Shown here piece after piece: positions 52,724 to 61,256 of a DNA stretch of 64,000 nt; the first letter of the stretch is position 1; the number at the start of each line of letters is the position of its first letter. The stretch comes from Pseudomonas campi (GTDB lineage: Bacteria > Pseudomonadota > Gammaproteobacteria > Pseudomonadales > Pseudomonadaceae): assembly GCF_013200955.2 (NCBI RefSeq), contig NZ_CP053697.2, positions 620,001 through 684,000 of the forward strand, read 5' to 3'. Under the pieces are notes generated by a model. That model searched no databases and was not told where the DNA came from. It worked only from the letters and a program-made list of their open reading frames with translations. The translations under genes and the position numbers were made by a program.

Positions 52724-54727
52724 ATGATGACAAGAAGGAGAATTACCCGGTTATTCCTCACGGCCTGCTGTGCCCTGTTGCCCGCGTGGGCGCAGGCGTA
52801 CAGCGATAACTACCTGGTTGGCGTCGGCAAGCACGACGTCACCGGCGCGGCTGCCGAGGTTGGCATGATGGGCTATGCCGACCCCGCGCAGAAAAGCAGC
52901 GGCATCCACAACCGCCAGTATGCGCGCGCCTACATCGTCGCCGAGCCCAGCGCGGACAAGGCCGTGGTGTTCGTCAATGTGGATGCCGGCGCGCTGTTCC
53001 AGTCGGTCAACCAGGCGGTAGTCGAACGCCTCAAGGCGCGCTTCGGCGAGCGTTACAACGAGGGCAACGTGGTGCTCAGCGCCACCCATACCCATGGCGC
53101 AGCGGGCGGTCAGTCGCACTATGCGCTGTACAACGTGACCATCTTCGGCTTCATCAAGGAGAACTTCGAGGCCCAGGTCAACGGCATCGTCGCGGCCATC
53201 GCCGAGGCCCACGCCAACCTGCAGCCCGGTCATGTGTTGATCAATCGCGGCGAGCTGCACAACGCCAGCATCAACCGCTCGCAGCCGGCCTACGACAACA
53301 ATCCCGCGGCCGAGCGCCAGCGTTATGGCAGCTCGGTGGACCCGGACATGCTGGTGTTGCGCCTGCGCCAGGGCGCGCGGGATGTCGGCATGATCAGCTG
53401 GTTCGCCGTGCATCCGGTGTCGATGAGCAAGAGCAATACCCTGCTCACCAGCGACAACAAGGGGCGCGCCGAGTGGCGCTTCGAGGAACTGGTCAAGGCG
53501 GCCGGCAACCCGGACTTCATCGCCTCGTTCGCCCAGAGCAACCATGCCGATACCACGCCCAACCTCAACCTGGATGGCACCGGGCCGACCAATGACCAGT
53601 TGCGCAATACCGAGATCATCGGCGACCGCCAGCTCGACAAGGCGCTGCAGCTGTATCTCGATGCCAGCGTGCAGCTCACCGGCAGCGTGGATTTCCGTCA
53701 TCAGTACAACGACTTCTCGAAGATCAGCGTGCGCCCCGAGTTCACCGGCGGCCAGCCGCAGAAAACCTGCAACGCCGCGCTCGGCTATGCCTTCGCGGCG
53801 GGCACCGAGGATGGCCGCGGTCTGGAGGATGTCGACGAGGGCACGGTGGAGACCAATCCGCTGCTCAATCTGATCACCCAGACGCTCACCCCACCGACCG
53901 AGGCGGACAAGGCCTGCCACGCGCCCAAGCCGATCATCCTGCAGCAGAGCGCGTTCAAGCCCTATCCCTGGAGCCCGGAAGTGCTGCCGACCTCGATCCT
54001 CAAGATCGGCCAGTTCGCCATGCTCGCGGTACCGGGCGAGTTCACCGTGATGTCCGGCCGGCGCTTGCGCGAGACGGTGCGCCAGGCCCTCGGTGATGAC
54101 CAGCAACTGGTGGTGGCCGGGCTGTCGAATGCCTACGCCGGCTATGTCACCACCGCCGAGGAGTACGACAAGCAGCACTACGAGGGCGGCTCCACGCACT
54201 TCGGGCGCTGGACCCTGGCCGCCTACCAGCAGGTGTTCCACGGCCTGGCCCTGGCCCTGCGTGACCAGCAGGCGGTGATCAGCAGCCTGACGCCGCGTGA
54301 TCTGCGCAACGAGCAGAGCAACTTCGTCACCGGCGTGGTCTACGACAACCCACCGCTGGGCAAGCGCTTCGGCCAGCTGATCAGCGATGCCCAGGCCCAG
54401 TACCGCGTCGGCCAGACGGCGCAGGCGGCGTTCTGGACCGGCCACCCACGCAACAATCTGCGCACTGAAGGCACCTTCCTCGAAGTGCAGCGCAAGGTGG
54501 CCGGCAACTGGCAGACGGTGGCCCGCGACAATGACTGGAGCACCGAGTACCACTGGCTGCGCAAGGACGGTTTCTGGGGCACCTCGCAGGCCACCCTGCG
54601 CTGGACCATCCCGCAGGGCACCCCGCCCGGCGAGTACCGCCTGGTGCATTACGGTGACAGCAAGGCGCCGGTAACCGGGCGTATCTCCAGCTTCTCCGGG
54701 GCCAGCCGCAGCTTCCTGGTGCAATAA
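52724..54727 (+). CDS. Neutral/alkaline ceramidase family protein
   Basis: 667 aa, the length of P. aeruginosa ceramidase (670). Signal peptide to about 25 (LLPAWAQAYS). Zinc-site candidates are conserved: SATHTHG near 125, WFAVHPVS near 228, PGEFTVMSGRR near 437 and NAYAGYVTT near 468. A C-terminal immunoglobulin-like domain follows. The enzyme would split ceramide to fatty acid and sphingoid base outside the cytoplasm. Oddity: the nucleophile region reads NHADTTPN instead of the usual NxG(D/N)xSPN, putting Thr278 where Ser274 acts in the P. aeruginosa enzyme. Activity or substrate may therefore differ. Confidence 0.88.
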   Translation: MMTRRRITRLFLTACCALLPAWAQAYSDNYLVGVGKHDVTGAAAEVGMMGYADPAQKSSGIHNRQYARAYIVAEPSADKAVVFVNVDAGALFQSVNQAVVERLKARFGERYNEGNVVLSATHTHGAAGGQSHYALYNVTIFGFIKENFEAQVNGIVAAIAEAHANLQPGHVLINRGELHNASINRSQPAYDNNPAAERQRYGSSVDPDMLVLRLRQGARDVGMISWFAVHPVSMSKSNTLLTSDNKGRAEWRFEELVKAAGNPDFIASFAQSNHADTTPNLNLDGTGPTNDQLRNTEIIGDRQLDKALQLYLDASVQLTGSVDFRHQYNDFSKISVRPEFTGGQPQKTCNAALGYAFAAGTEDGRGLEDVDEGTVETNPLLNLITQTLTPPTEADKACHAPKPIILQQSAFKPYPWSPEVLPTSILKIGQFAMLAVPGEFTVMSGRRLRETVRQALGDDQQLVVAGLSNAYAGYVTTAEEYDKQHYEGGSTHFGRWTLAAYQQVFHGLALALRDQQAVISSLTPRDLRNEQSNFVTGVVYDNPPLGKRFGQLISDAQAQYRVGQTAQAAFWTGHPRNNLRTEGTFLEVQRKVAGNWQTVARDNDWSTEYHWLRKDGFWGTSQATLRWTIPQGTPPGEYRLVHYGDSKAPVTGRISSFSGASRSFLVQ

Positions 54728-54892
54728 CAGCGGCGCCGCGGCAGGGCAGGGCTGCTCTGCCGCGGGTTTCTGTGGACTAAGACGCAGCGCAACGCAGTTT
54801 GCGGGTGACGACCCCAGGTAAAACCCGCAAAATACCGCCAGTCTGGCTGCTTGCAGCCTGTTCCTTTCGTGACTGGAGTAACCCGCACCACC

Positions 54893-55777
54893 ATGCGCAT
54901 GCGCCTGATGCTGCTGGGCGGCGGCAATGCCCTGGGGCAGGCGCTGATCCGCCTGGGGGCCGAGGAAGATATTGGCTTTCTTGCCCCACGCCCACCCGAG
55001 GGTGGCTGGGATGTCGCCAGCCTCACCCAACTGCTCGATGACACGCGCCCCGATGCGCTGATCAATCTCGCCTACTACTTCGACTGGTTCCAGGCGGAGA
55101 CGGTCGACGAGGCGCGCTTCAACCAGCAGGAGCGCGCGCTCGAACGCCTCGCCGAGCTCTGCCAGCACCACAATATCGTCCTCCTGCAACCGTCCAGCTA
55201 CCGGGTCTTCGATGGCTCGCGGGCCACGGCCTACAGCGAGAAGGACGAGCCGGTGCCGCTGGGCATTCGTGGTCAGGCCCTGCGCCGTATCGAACAGAAC
55301 GTGCGCGCCACCTGTCCGCGGCATGTGCTGCTGCGCTTCGGCTGGCTGCTCGACGACAGTGCCGATGGCCTGCTCGGGCGCTTCCTGCGCCGCGCCGAAC
55401 TGGAGCAGCAACTGCTGATGGCCGATGACCGGCGCGGCAATCCGACCCTGGTCGACGATGCCGCGCGGGTGATCATCGCTGTACTCAAGCAGCTCGATTG
55501 CCAGTTTCCGCTGTGGGGCACCTATCACTACGGCGGCCACGAGGCGACCACGCCGCTGGCGCTGGGCCAGGCGATCATCAGCGAGGCGCGCCCGCTGCAT
55601 AAATTGCAGGTGCTCGAAGTCAGCCCGCAGGCCCATGCCGCGCGGGTGGATGCCGCCGATGAGCCGCAGCACGCGGTGCTGGCCTGCAAGAAGATCCTCA
55701 ATACCTTCGGCATCAAGCCGCGCGCCTGGCGGGCCGGCCTGCCGGCCCTGCTCGATCGCTACTACCGACACAGTTGA
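54893..55777 (+). CDS. Sugar-nucleotide-binding (RmlD-like) reductase-family protein
   Basis: About 294 aa from the ATG at 54893; ATG 54899 is possible, and the frame is open to 54851. N-terminal Rossmann motif LLGGGNALGQAL, then RPDALINLAYYF, LLQPSSYRVFDG and GNPTLVDDAARVI, all as in RmlD-like dTDP-4-dehydrorhamnose reductase relatives. The usual Y-x-x-x-K is not evident, so catalysis is uncertain. It lies 6 bp before an epimerase. The pair corresponds, from memory, to PA4069-PA4068. Confidence 0.8.
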   Translation: MRMRLMLLGGGNALGQALIRLGAEEDIGFLAPRPPEGGWDVASLTQLLDDTRPDALINLAYYFDWFQAETVDEARFNQQERALERLAELCQHHNIVLLQPSSYRVFDGSRATAYSEKDEPVPLGIRGQALRRIEQNVRATCPRHVLLRFGWLLDDSADGLLGRFLRRAELEQQLLMADDRRGNPTLVDDAARVIIAVLKQLDCQFPLWGTYHYGGHEATTPLALGQAIISEARPLHKLQVLEVSPQAHAARVDAADEPQHAVLACKKILNTFGIKPRAWRAGLPALLDRYYRHS

Positions 55778-55783
55778 GGGCGC

Positions 55784-56713
55784 ATGTCTGATTCCCTGAT
55801 CCTGGTCACCGGTGGCGCCGGTTTTATCGGCTCGCACCTGACCGATGCCCTGCTCGCCGCCGGCCACCGCGTGCGCGTGCTGGACAACTTCTCCACCGGC
55901 CAGCGCAGCAACCTGGCGCTGGATAATCCACGGCTGGAGGTACTCCAAGGCGATGTCGCCGATGCCGCGCTGATGCGCCGCGCGGTCGTCGGTTGCCAGG
56001 CCGTCGCCCACCTGGCCGCGGTGGCGTCGGTGCAGGCCTCGGTGGACGATCCGGTGGGCACCCACCAGAGCAATTTCATCGGCACCCTCAACCTCTGTGA
56101 AGCCATGCGCGAAGCGGGCGTGCGCCGGGTGGTCTACGCCTCCAGTGCGGCGGTCTACGGCAACAATGGCGAAGGCGTGGCGGTGGGCGAGGACACGCCC
56201 AAGGCGCCGCTCACCCCCTACGCCGTGGACAAGCTGGCCAGCGAGTTCTACCTGGACTTCTTCCAGCGCCAGCATGGTCTGGAACCGGCGATCTTCCGTT
56301 TCTTCAATATCTTCGGCCCGCGCCAGGATCCGTCCTCGCCCTATTCCGGGGTGATCAGCATCTTCACCGAGCGCGCCCTGGCCGGTAAGCCGATCTGCGT
56401 GTTCGGCGATGGCGAGCAGACCCGCGACTTCTTCTATGTCGCCGATCTGGTACCGCTGCTGGTGCAGGCGCTTAGCGCTGCAAAGGTAACGAGCGGTGCG
56501 GTGAATGTCGGCCACAACCAGTCGATCAGCCTCAACCAGCTGCTCGCGGCGATTGGTGAAGTACTCGGCAGCCTGCCGGCGGTGACCCATACCGCAGCCC
56601 GCGCCGGCGATATCCGCCATTCGCGAGCGGACAACAGCCTGCTGTGCCAGCGTTTCCAACTGGCCCCGGCGACGCCCTTGCAGGACGGTTTGGCCAGGCT
56701 GCTGGGGCGCTGA
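55784..56713 (+). CDS. NAD-dependent sugar-nucleotide epimerase
   Basis: 309 aa. GGAGFIGSH (NAD-binding) is at the N-terminus, followed by HLAAVASVQASVDDP, the catalytic YASSAAVYGNNG and YAVDKLASE (Y-x-x-x-K). The C-terminal domain contains RFFNIFGPRQDPSSPYSGV. It is a UDP-sugar 4-epimerase/dehydratase-type extended SDR, probably for surface polysaccharide precursors. GAGGGC precedes the ATG. A terminator lies 23 bp beyond the stop. Confidence 0.88.
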   Translation: MSDSLILVTGGAGFIGSHLTDALLAAGHRVRVLDNFSTGQRSNLALDNPRLEVLQGDVADAALMRRAVVGCQAVAHLAAVASVQASVDDPVGTHQSNFIGTLNLCEAMREAGVRRVVYASSAAVYGNNGEGVAVGEDTPKAPLTPYAVDKLASEFYLDFFQRQHGLEPAIFRFFNIFGPRQDPSSPYSGVISIFTERALAGKPICVFGDGEQTRDFFYVADLVPLLVQALSAAKVTSGAVNVGHNQSISLNQLLAAIGEVLGSLPAVTHTAARAGDIRHSRADNSLLCQRFQLAPATPLQDGLARLLGR

Positions 56714-56735
56714 GTGCGCATCGATTGATGCAAGA

Positions 56736-56762
56736 AAAAGCCCCGCCAAGTGCGGGGCTTTT
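56736..56762 (+). terminator. Intrinsic terminator of the epimerase operon
   Basis: Perfect 11-bp stem AAAAGCCCCGC/GCGGGGCTTTT with a 5-base loop. The A run before and T run after make it bidirectional. Confidence 0.88.
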
Positions 56763-56780
56763 GCTTTTCTCTCGCCAGTC

Positions 56781-56839
56781 GTAGCCCGGATGCAATCCGG
56801 GAAACCGGCAGCTCCGCTCCCGGATTGCATCCGGGCTAC
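56781..56839. repeat. REP-like palindrome, family C
   Basis: Perfect 21-bp arms identical to those at 42541-42599; the loop differs. Confidence 0.88.
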
Positions 56840-56862
56840 AACGCTGAGTGCCAGCCCCGGGG

Positions 56863-56917
56863 CCAGTCGCGCAACAAAAAGCCCCGCATTTGGCGGGGCT
56901 TTTTGTTGCGCGACTGG
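56863..56917. terminator. 25-bp perfect hairpin, probable original terminator of the OmpW gene
   Basis: Arms 56863-56887 and 56893-56917 are perfect reverse complements (25 bp; inner part GCCCCGC/GCGGGGC with AAAAA and TTTTT on the outside) around a 5-base loop. It is bidirectional and would terminate minus-strand transcripts. The IS5-family element lies 10 bp away and separates it from the OmpW gene. Confidence 0.8.
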
Positions 56918-56935
56918 TGGGCTCTTAGAGCCTGT

Positions 56936-57619
56936 TCACGATCTTTTGAGCAGCAGCACAAGGAAGGCCAAGTGGATGAGCTGCAAGCTGGTATTGAGTT
57001 TGCGCTCGCAGTTCTTCCACAACCGACGACACTTCTCCAGCCAGGCGAAGGATCGTTCCACCACCCAGCGTTGTGGCATCACCGCAAAGGTATGCAGTTC
57101 GCTACGTTTAGCGATCTGCACTGTCGCGCCCAGCAAGCCTTCCACAGCCTGGGCAAACGGCTTGCCTGTATAGCCACCGTCCGCCAAGACGTTTTGCACG
57201 CCTTGTAAGCTTGCTGCCGCGCGCTCAAGCGCCAGCAGCGCCCCCTTGCGATCGGTGACATCTGCAGTCGTTACCGCAACCGCATGAGGCAGACCTTCTG
57301 TATCTACGGCGATGTGGCGCTTGATCCCGGAGACCTTCTTGCCTGCGTCATAGCCTTTCTGGTCAGCGCTATCGGTATTTTTCACGCTCTGCGCGTCCAC
57401 GATCAAGAATGTCGTGCATGCGCTGCGCCCCTGTCTGATACGGGCCGCGCCAACCTGATTTTTTGAGCGCCCGCTCCAAAACGCTAACGCCATCTGGATC
57501 GGGCTCACTCCAACGACTGAAGTAGGCGTGTACCGTCCGCCACTTAGGGTAGTCAGTCGGTAGCATCCGCCATTGGCAGCCACTCTTGAGCAGGTACAAC
57601 GCGGCGCACCAAACCTCAT
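56936..57619 (-). CDS. IS5-family transposase, C-terminal DDE ORF
   Basis: The open frame is 227 aa, but true homology begins around 57460 after the frameshift zone. DDE residues lie in VDAQSVKNTD, VLADGGYTG and VERSFAWLEKCRRLWKNCER. The reading before QVGAARIRQG is out of frame and not part of the protein. Needs a shift of +1 (or -2) from the first ORF. Confidence 0.88.
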   Translation of the reverse strand: MRFGAPRCTCSRVAANGGCYRLTTLSGGRYTPTSVVGVSPIQMALAFWSGRSKNQVGAARIRQGRSACTTFLIVDAQSVKNTDSADQKGYDAGKKVSGIKRHIAVDTEGLPHAVAVTTADVTDRKGALLALERAAASLQGVQNVLADGGYTGKPFAQAVEGLLGATVQIAKRSELHTFAVMPQRWVVERSFAWLEKCRRLWKNCERKLNTSLQLIHLAFLVLLLKRS

Positions 57620-57728
57620 ACAGGTCTACTGACCTGGGCTTAGTCTTCTTGCGCACACTCTCTAGCAGCGGCCTTATCTGTTCGAATTGTTCGCGACTCA
57701 CGTCGCTCGGGTATTGAGTCTTTCGCAT
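57369..57728 (-). CDS. IS5-family transposase, N-terminal ORF
   Basis: 119 aa with the DUF4096-like N-terminal domain: FEQIRPLLESVRKKTKPR, then CQWRMLPTDYPKWRTVHAYF. It overlaps the second ORF; an A6 run (57459-57464, T on the plus strand) within the overlap is a candidate frameshift site between AALKK-type codons. On its own it may regulate transposition. Confidence 0.9.
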   Translation of the reverse strand: MRKTQYPSDVSREQFEQIRPLLESVRKKTKPRSVDLYEVWCAALYLLKSGCQWRMLPTDYPKWRTVHAYFSRWSEPDPDGVSVLERALKKSGWRGPYQTGAQRMHDILDRGRAEREKYR

Positions 57729-57768
57729 CGGGCAATTATCCCGGCGCGAAAAGATCGTGAACAGGCTC

Positions 57769-58464
57769 TTAGAACTTGTAGCCCAGGCCGATCATGTACA
57801 CGAACGGATCGATATCCACGTCCACTTCAACTTCACCGAGGGTGTTGTGGTCGAGGGTCGCGGTGGTATCGATGTCGATGTAGCGCACCTGGGCGTTGAG
57901 CAGCAGGTTGTCGCTGAGCATGTAGTCCATGCCTACCTGGGCGGACAGGCCCCACGAATCCTCGAGCTCCAGGTTGCTGAAGCCGTTGGCTTCCTGACGG
58001 CTGCTCAGATCTTCATCGAAGAAGATGGTGTAGTTGACGCCCAGGCCGACATAGGGCTGGAAGGCGGATTTGCTATCCAGCGGGTAGTACAGGGCCATCA
58101 GGGTCGGCGGCAGATGCTTGATGTCGCCCAGGCGGCCATCGATGGTGCCGGCAGGCGTACCCAGTGCGGCGTCTACGCCTCTCACTCCCACTTCGTGGCT
58201 GAACGGGCTGGCGGCCAGCAACTCGATACCAATGTTGTTGGTGACCATATAGGCGAAGTTCAGGCCCAGCTGGGTGTCGCTTTCCACGGTGGCCTTGGTG
58301 CCAGCTACGTCGGCACCGCCGACTTGCAGCTCGCTGCTATCTTCCACCGGCGCAACAGTGATGGCGCCGGCACGCACGATGATGTCACCGGCTTCGAAAG
58401 CCTGGGCCAGCGGCGCAGCAACGGCGAGGGCGAGTAGGGATGCGGTCAGCAGAGACTTGCGCAT
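57769..58464 (-). CDS. oprG: OmpW/OprG-family outer-membrane protein
   Basis: 231 aa from the ATG at 58464 (GGAG 8-11 bases upstream). Signal peptide cut near LAQAFEAG, then an eight-stranded barrel: GDIIVRAGAITVAP, YMVTNNIGIELLAASPF, LMALYYPL, YVGLGVNYTIFFDE, VDPFVYMIGLGYKF at the end with a C-terminal Phe. OprG-type porins pass small hydrophobic molecules or amino acids and respond to iron and oxygen. It keeps its natural end because the adjacent IS duplicated the stop codon. It corresponds to PA4067 by neighbourhood. Confidence 0.9.
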   Translation of the reverse strand: MRKSLLTASLLALAVAAPLAQAFEAGDIIVRAGAITVAPVEDSSELQVGGADVAGTKATVESDTQLGLNFAYMVTNNIGIELLAASPFSHEVGVRGVDAALGTPAGTIDGRLGDIKHLPPTLMALYYPLDSKSAFQPYVGLGVNYTIFFDEDLSSRQEANGFSNLELEDSWGLSAQVGMDYMLSDNLLLNAQVRYIDIDTTATLDHNTLGEVEVDVDIDPFVYMIGLGYKF

Positions 58465-58604
58465 GGTGTGCTCCAATCAGTTTTAGGAATAGGTGTTGGC
58501 TGAGCGGATTGTCAGCCAACCTGATGGGGGCACTTCTTGACTCAGCTCAATAGGCTGGAGTGTTGTAGAGCGATTGGGGTGCGTCAATCCGGCGCACCTG
58601 GGGT

Positions 58605-59135
58605 TCACATCTCGTACGGATAGATCTTCTCGGCCTGCATCTGGTAGCCGGCTTCGGCCAGCTCGCTGCTGATCTGGCCGACCTTGAGCGGGCCTTCGAT
58701 CCAGAATGGCTGGTACAGCGCATCCATCAACACGCCCAGTTCGCTGGTGACATGCACGATCTGGTTGGACGGCGGTGGCGGCACGTGGATGCAGGCGCCG
58801 AAGTAGGGCACCAGAAGGAACTCGGTGACGCGGCCTTCCTCGGTCACATCCAGCGGCACGATGTAGCCCGGCAGTTTCACCTGCTGGCCGTCGAGTGCCT
58901 TGACCACCGGCGCCGCCGGCGATTGCTGGGCGGCGGCCGGGCCGCTTTCCGCGGCGAGGGCGTCGGCCAGTTGCGAGAGGTCGTGCATGGGGGCGGCCGG
59001 CTGGGCCGTCTGTGGCGGCGCATCGGCGGGGACCATTTCGCTCCAGGTCAGCTCGCGCAGTTCCGCAGCCAGGGGCGAGGTGGTCCACAGCGCGGTGGTG
59101 CAGGACAACAGCAGCGCAAACAACAGGCGACGCAT
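58605..59135 (-). CDS. DUF3299 periplasmic/lipoprotein-like protein of the zinc operon
   Basis: 176 aa from the ATG at 59135, with GAGG about 8 bases upstream; an ATG at 59147 overlaps the permease stop by 4 bp and would add 4 residues. Signal peptide (LLFALLLSCTTALWTTSPLA), a variable Ala/Pro-rich middle, then DUF3299: VKLPGYIVPLDVTEEGRVTE, LVPYFGACIHVPPPPSNQIV and YPYEM at the end. The CIHVPPPP stretch is invariant in the family, to my knowledge. Likely works with the ABC transporter in zinc handling. Confidence 0.85.
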   Translation of the reverse strand: MRRLLFALLLSCTTALWTTSPLAAELRELTWSEMVPADAPPQTAQPAAPMHDLSQLADALAAESGPAAAQQSPAAPVVKALDGQQVKLPGYIVPLDVTEEGRVTEFLLVPYFGACIHVPPPPSNQIVHVTSELGVLMDALYQPFWIEGPLKVGQISSELAEAGYQMQAEKIYPYEM

Positions 59136-59143
59136 GGGCAACC

Positions 59144-60547
59144 TCATAGACGTATCGACAGGCCATCGGCCAGGGATTGCCGATAGGCGCGCCAGGCCGG
59201 CACGCTGCCCATCAGCAGGGCGGCCGCCAGAATAGCGCCGAGCAGGCGCCACTCATAGCCGCTGGGCAGGTTGAGCGGCAGGAACAGGCCGTACTGCGCC
59301 TGCACATAGCCCTGGCTGGCGGCGATGCCGAGATAGAGCAGGGCCAACCCCAGCACGACGCCGGCCAGGGCCAGGGCGAAGGCTTCCAGCACCAGCAAGC
59401 CGGCGATATGCCAGGGCCGCGCGCCCACCGAGCGGAGGATGGCCATCTCCCGGCGGCGTTCGTTGAGGCTGGTGAGAATGGCCGTGAGCATGCCGATCAG
59501 TCCGGTCAGCACGACGAACAGCGAGACCACGAACAGCGCCTTCTCGGCCACGCCCATCAGGCTCCACAGTTCCTGCAGGGCGACGCCGGGGAGGATCGCC
59601 TGCAGCGGCTCGCCGCGGTATTCGTTGACCTGGCGCTGCACGGTGAAGGTGGCGATCTTGCTTTTCAGGCCCAGCAGCACGGCAGTGATGGCTTTCGGTT
59701 GCAGGCCCTGTCCACAAGCTACTGCGCTTGGCGCTGCTGCGTTGGCAGCGGACTCGGAATGCTCATTTACCGGCTCGTAAACTGCGCTTCCTCGTCCACT
59801 GCCGCCTTGCCCCGCCTGCGCTCGTGACGCTTGTGGGCAGGCCCCGAATAGCTGGCGCGCCTGCTCGGCCGAGACCTTGCCCGCGCCGCGCGCCGGCACG
59901 CCGTTCTGCCAGTCGACATGCAGCGCCTCCATGCCGGCCAGGGAGATATGCAGGGTGCGGTCCACCGGCGTGCCGGTGCGGGCGAGGATGCCGACCACGC
60001 GGAACGGCTTGTCGTCGTGCCGGGTCAGGCTGACGGTGCTGACGCCGTGGGCCAGGACGATCTTGTCGCCCAGCCGGTAGTGCAGCGCTTCGGCCACTTC
60101 GGCGCCGAGCACCACTTCGAACAGGTCATTGAAGGGCTTGCCTTCGACCAGCTGCAACGGCTGAGCACGGCCGTAGTGGTAATGCGCGAAGTAGCCGGTG
60201 TCGGTGCCGAGCACCCGGTAGCCGCGGTGCGAGTCGCCCAGCGACAGCGGGATCGCCCACTTCACCTGGGGGTGTCTGGCCAGGGTCTCGAAGCTGTCCC
60301 AGCGGATATTGTTGGTGGCGTTGCCGATGCGGAATACCGAGTACAGCAGCAGGTTCACGCTGCCGGAACGGGCGCCGACGATCAGGTCGGTGCCGCTGAT
60401 GGTGCTGGCGAAACTGGCGCGCGCCTCGCTGCGCACCCGTTCTACGGCGAGCAGCAGGCACACCGACAGGGCGATGGCGAATACCGTGAGCAGGGCGGTG
60501 AAGCGGCGATTGTTGAGGCTGGCCAGGGCGATACGTAGCAGGTGCAT
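59144..60547 (-). CDS. ABC transporter permease (MacB/FtsX-like) with an in-frame insert
   Basis: 467 aa: N-terminal TM (about 18-38), a periplasmic domain, and three C-terminal TMs (about 335-455) as in FtsX/MacB permeases. About 49 residues (at about 234-282, from FGACPQ to CGQGL) look foreign: Ser/Ala/Gly-rich, without secondary structure, and encoded by a palindrome-bearing repeat-like DNA. Without them the protein would be about 418 aa, near the family size. It starts 1 bp after the ATPase stop. Together they form the transporter of a zinc-responsive operon (PA4064-PA4065-like). Confidence 0.85.
   Translation of the reverse strand: MHLLRIALASLNNRRFTALLTVFAIALSVCLLLAVERVRSEARASFASTISGTDLIVGARSGSVNLLLYSVFRIGNATNNIRWDSFETLARHPQVKWAIPLSLGDSHRGYRVLGTDTGYFAHYHYGRAQPLQLVEGKPFNDLFEVVLGAEVAEALHYRLGDKIVLAHGVSTVSLTRHDDKPFRVVGILARTGTPVDRTLHISLAGMEALHVDWQNGVPARGAGKVSAEQARQLFGACPQASRAQAGQGGSGRGSAVYEPVNEHSESAANAAAPSAVACGQGLQPKAITAVLLGLKSKIATFTVQRQVNEYRGEPLQAILPGVALQELWSLMGVAEKALFVVSLFVVLTGLIGMLTAILTSLNERRREMAILRSVGARPWHIAGLLVLEAFALALAGVVLGLALLYLGIAASQGYVQAQYGLFLPLNLPSGYEWRLLGAILAAALLMGSVPAWRAYRQSLADGLSIRL
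59702..59848. repeat. 147-bp repeat-like insert within the permease gene
   Basis: A multiple of three, so the frame is kept. It contains the dyad TTTACCGGCTCGTAAA and the wording GCTCATTTAC/GTAAACTGCGC that I recall from dispersed Pseudomonas repeats. Neighbouring permease sequence (ARGAGKVSAEQARQL before, QPKAITAVLLGLKSK after) joins smoothly if it is removed. Confidence 0.6.
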
Positions 60548-60548
60548 C

Positions 60549-61256
60549 TCAGGCCTCCTCGACGCGGCTGGCGCGGTTCAGCTCGGCTAGCGACAGGGCG
60601 CGGTCGAACAGTGGGGCCAGGCTCTGGTCATGGCTGACGAACAGCAGGCTGGCGCCGGCGGCACGGCATTCGGCGAACAGCAGCGAGAGGAACGCCTCAC
60701 GCGCATCGGCATCCAGGGCCGAGGTCGGCTCATCGGCGATCACCAGTTCCGGCTGGCCGATCAGCGCGCGGGCGGCGGCGACCCGTTGCTGCTGGCCGAT
60801 CGACAGCGAGTCGGCACGGCGCGGCAGCAGTTCGGCCTTCAGTCCGAGGTGTTCGAGTAACGCCGCGGCAGCTGCATCGACACTGCCGTGGCGCTGACTG
60901 GCGCGGGCGGCGCGGGACTTGGAGAAGCGGCAGGGCAGCTCGACGTTCTCGCGCACCGAGAGGAACGGCAGCAGGTTGAACTGCTGGAAGATATAGCCGG
61001 TGTGGTCGACCCGAAAGCGATCACGGGCGCCCGAGGACAGCCGCGCCAGGTCGGTGCCGAGCAGCTTCACGTTGCCGCGGCCGGGCTGCTGCACGCCGCC
61101 GAGCAGGCCGAGCAGGGTGGTCTTGCCGCTGCCGCTGGGGCCCTTGAGAAACAGACTCTCGCCGCGTTGCAGGGTGAAATCGGGAATATTCAGCAGCTCG
61201 TCCTGGCCGGGCCAGGCGAAGCCGAGGTCGTTGAGTTCGATCAGTGGGTCGGACAT
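60549..61256 (-). CDS. ABC transporter ATP-binding protein (LolD/MacB-like)
   Basis: 235 aa from the ATG at 61256. Walker A GPSGSGKTT (39-47), Q-loop IFQQFNLLPFLSVREN, signature LSIGQQQRVAAARAL, Walker B VIADEPTSALD and the H-loop LFVSHDQSL. It powers the MacB-like permease next to it, 1 bp away. The set DUF2796, ATPase, permease and DUF3299 matches the Zur-controlled PA4063-PA4066 operon by memory. Confidence 0.9.
   Translation of the reverse strand: MSDPLIELNDLGFAWPGQDELLNIPDFTLQRGESLFLKGPSGSGKTTLLGLLGGVQQPGRGNVKLLGTDLARLSSGARDRFRVDHTGYIFQQFNLLPFLSVRENVELPCRFSKSRAARASQRHGSVDAAAAALLEHLGLKAELLPRRADSLSIGQQQRVAAARALIGQPELVIADEPTSALDADAREAFLSLLFAECRAAGASLLFVSHDQSLAPLFDRALSLAELNRASRVEEA

Larger units (their letters stand above)
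56928..57768 (-). mobile_element. IS5-family insertion sequence (IS427-like), 841 bp, complete
   Basis: The inverted repeats begin GAGCCTGTTCACGATCTTTT at both ends. TTA flanks both sides (56925-56927 and 57769-57771), a 3-bp target duplication. Transposase is in two overlapping frames, as in the IS427 group. The insertion point is exactly the stop codon of the OmpW gene, which the duplicated TTA (TAA on the minus strand) preserves. Confidence 0.93.

Noticed and set aside
52751..56830. Minus-strand ORF of 1359 codons across ceramidase and two sugar genes
   Set aside because: It covers three well-supported plus-strand genes and their intergenic gaps, with no domain of its own.
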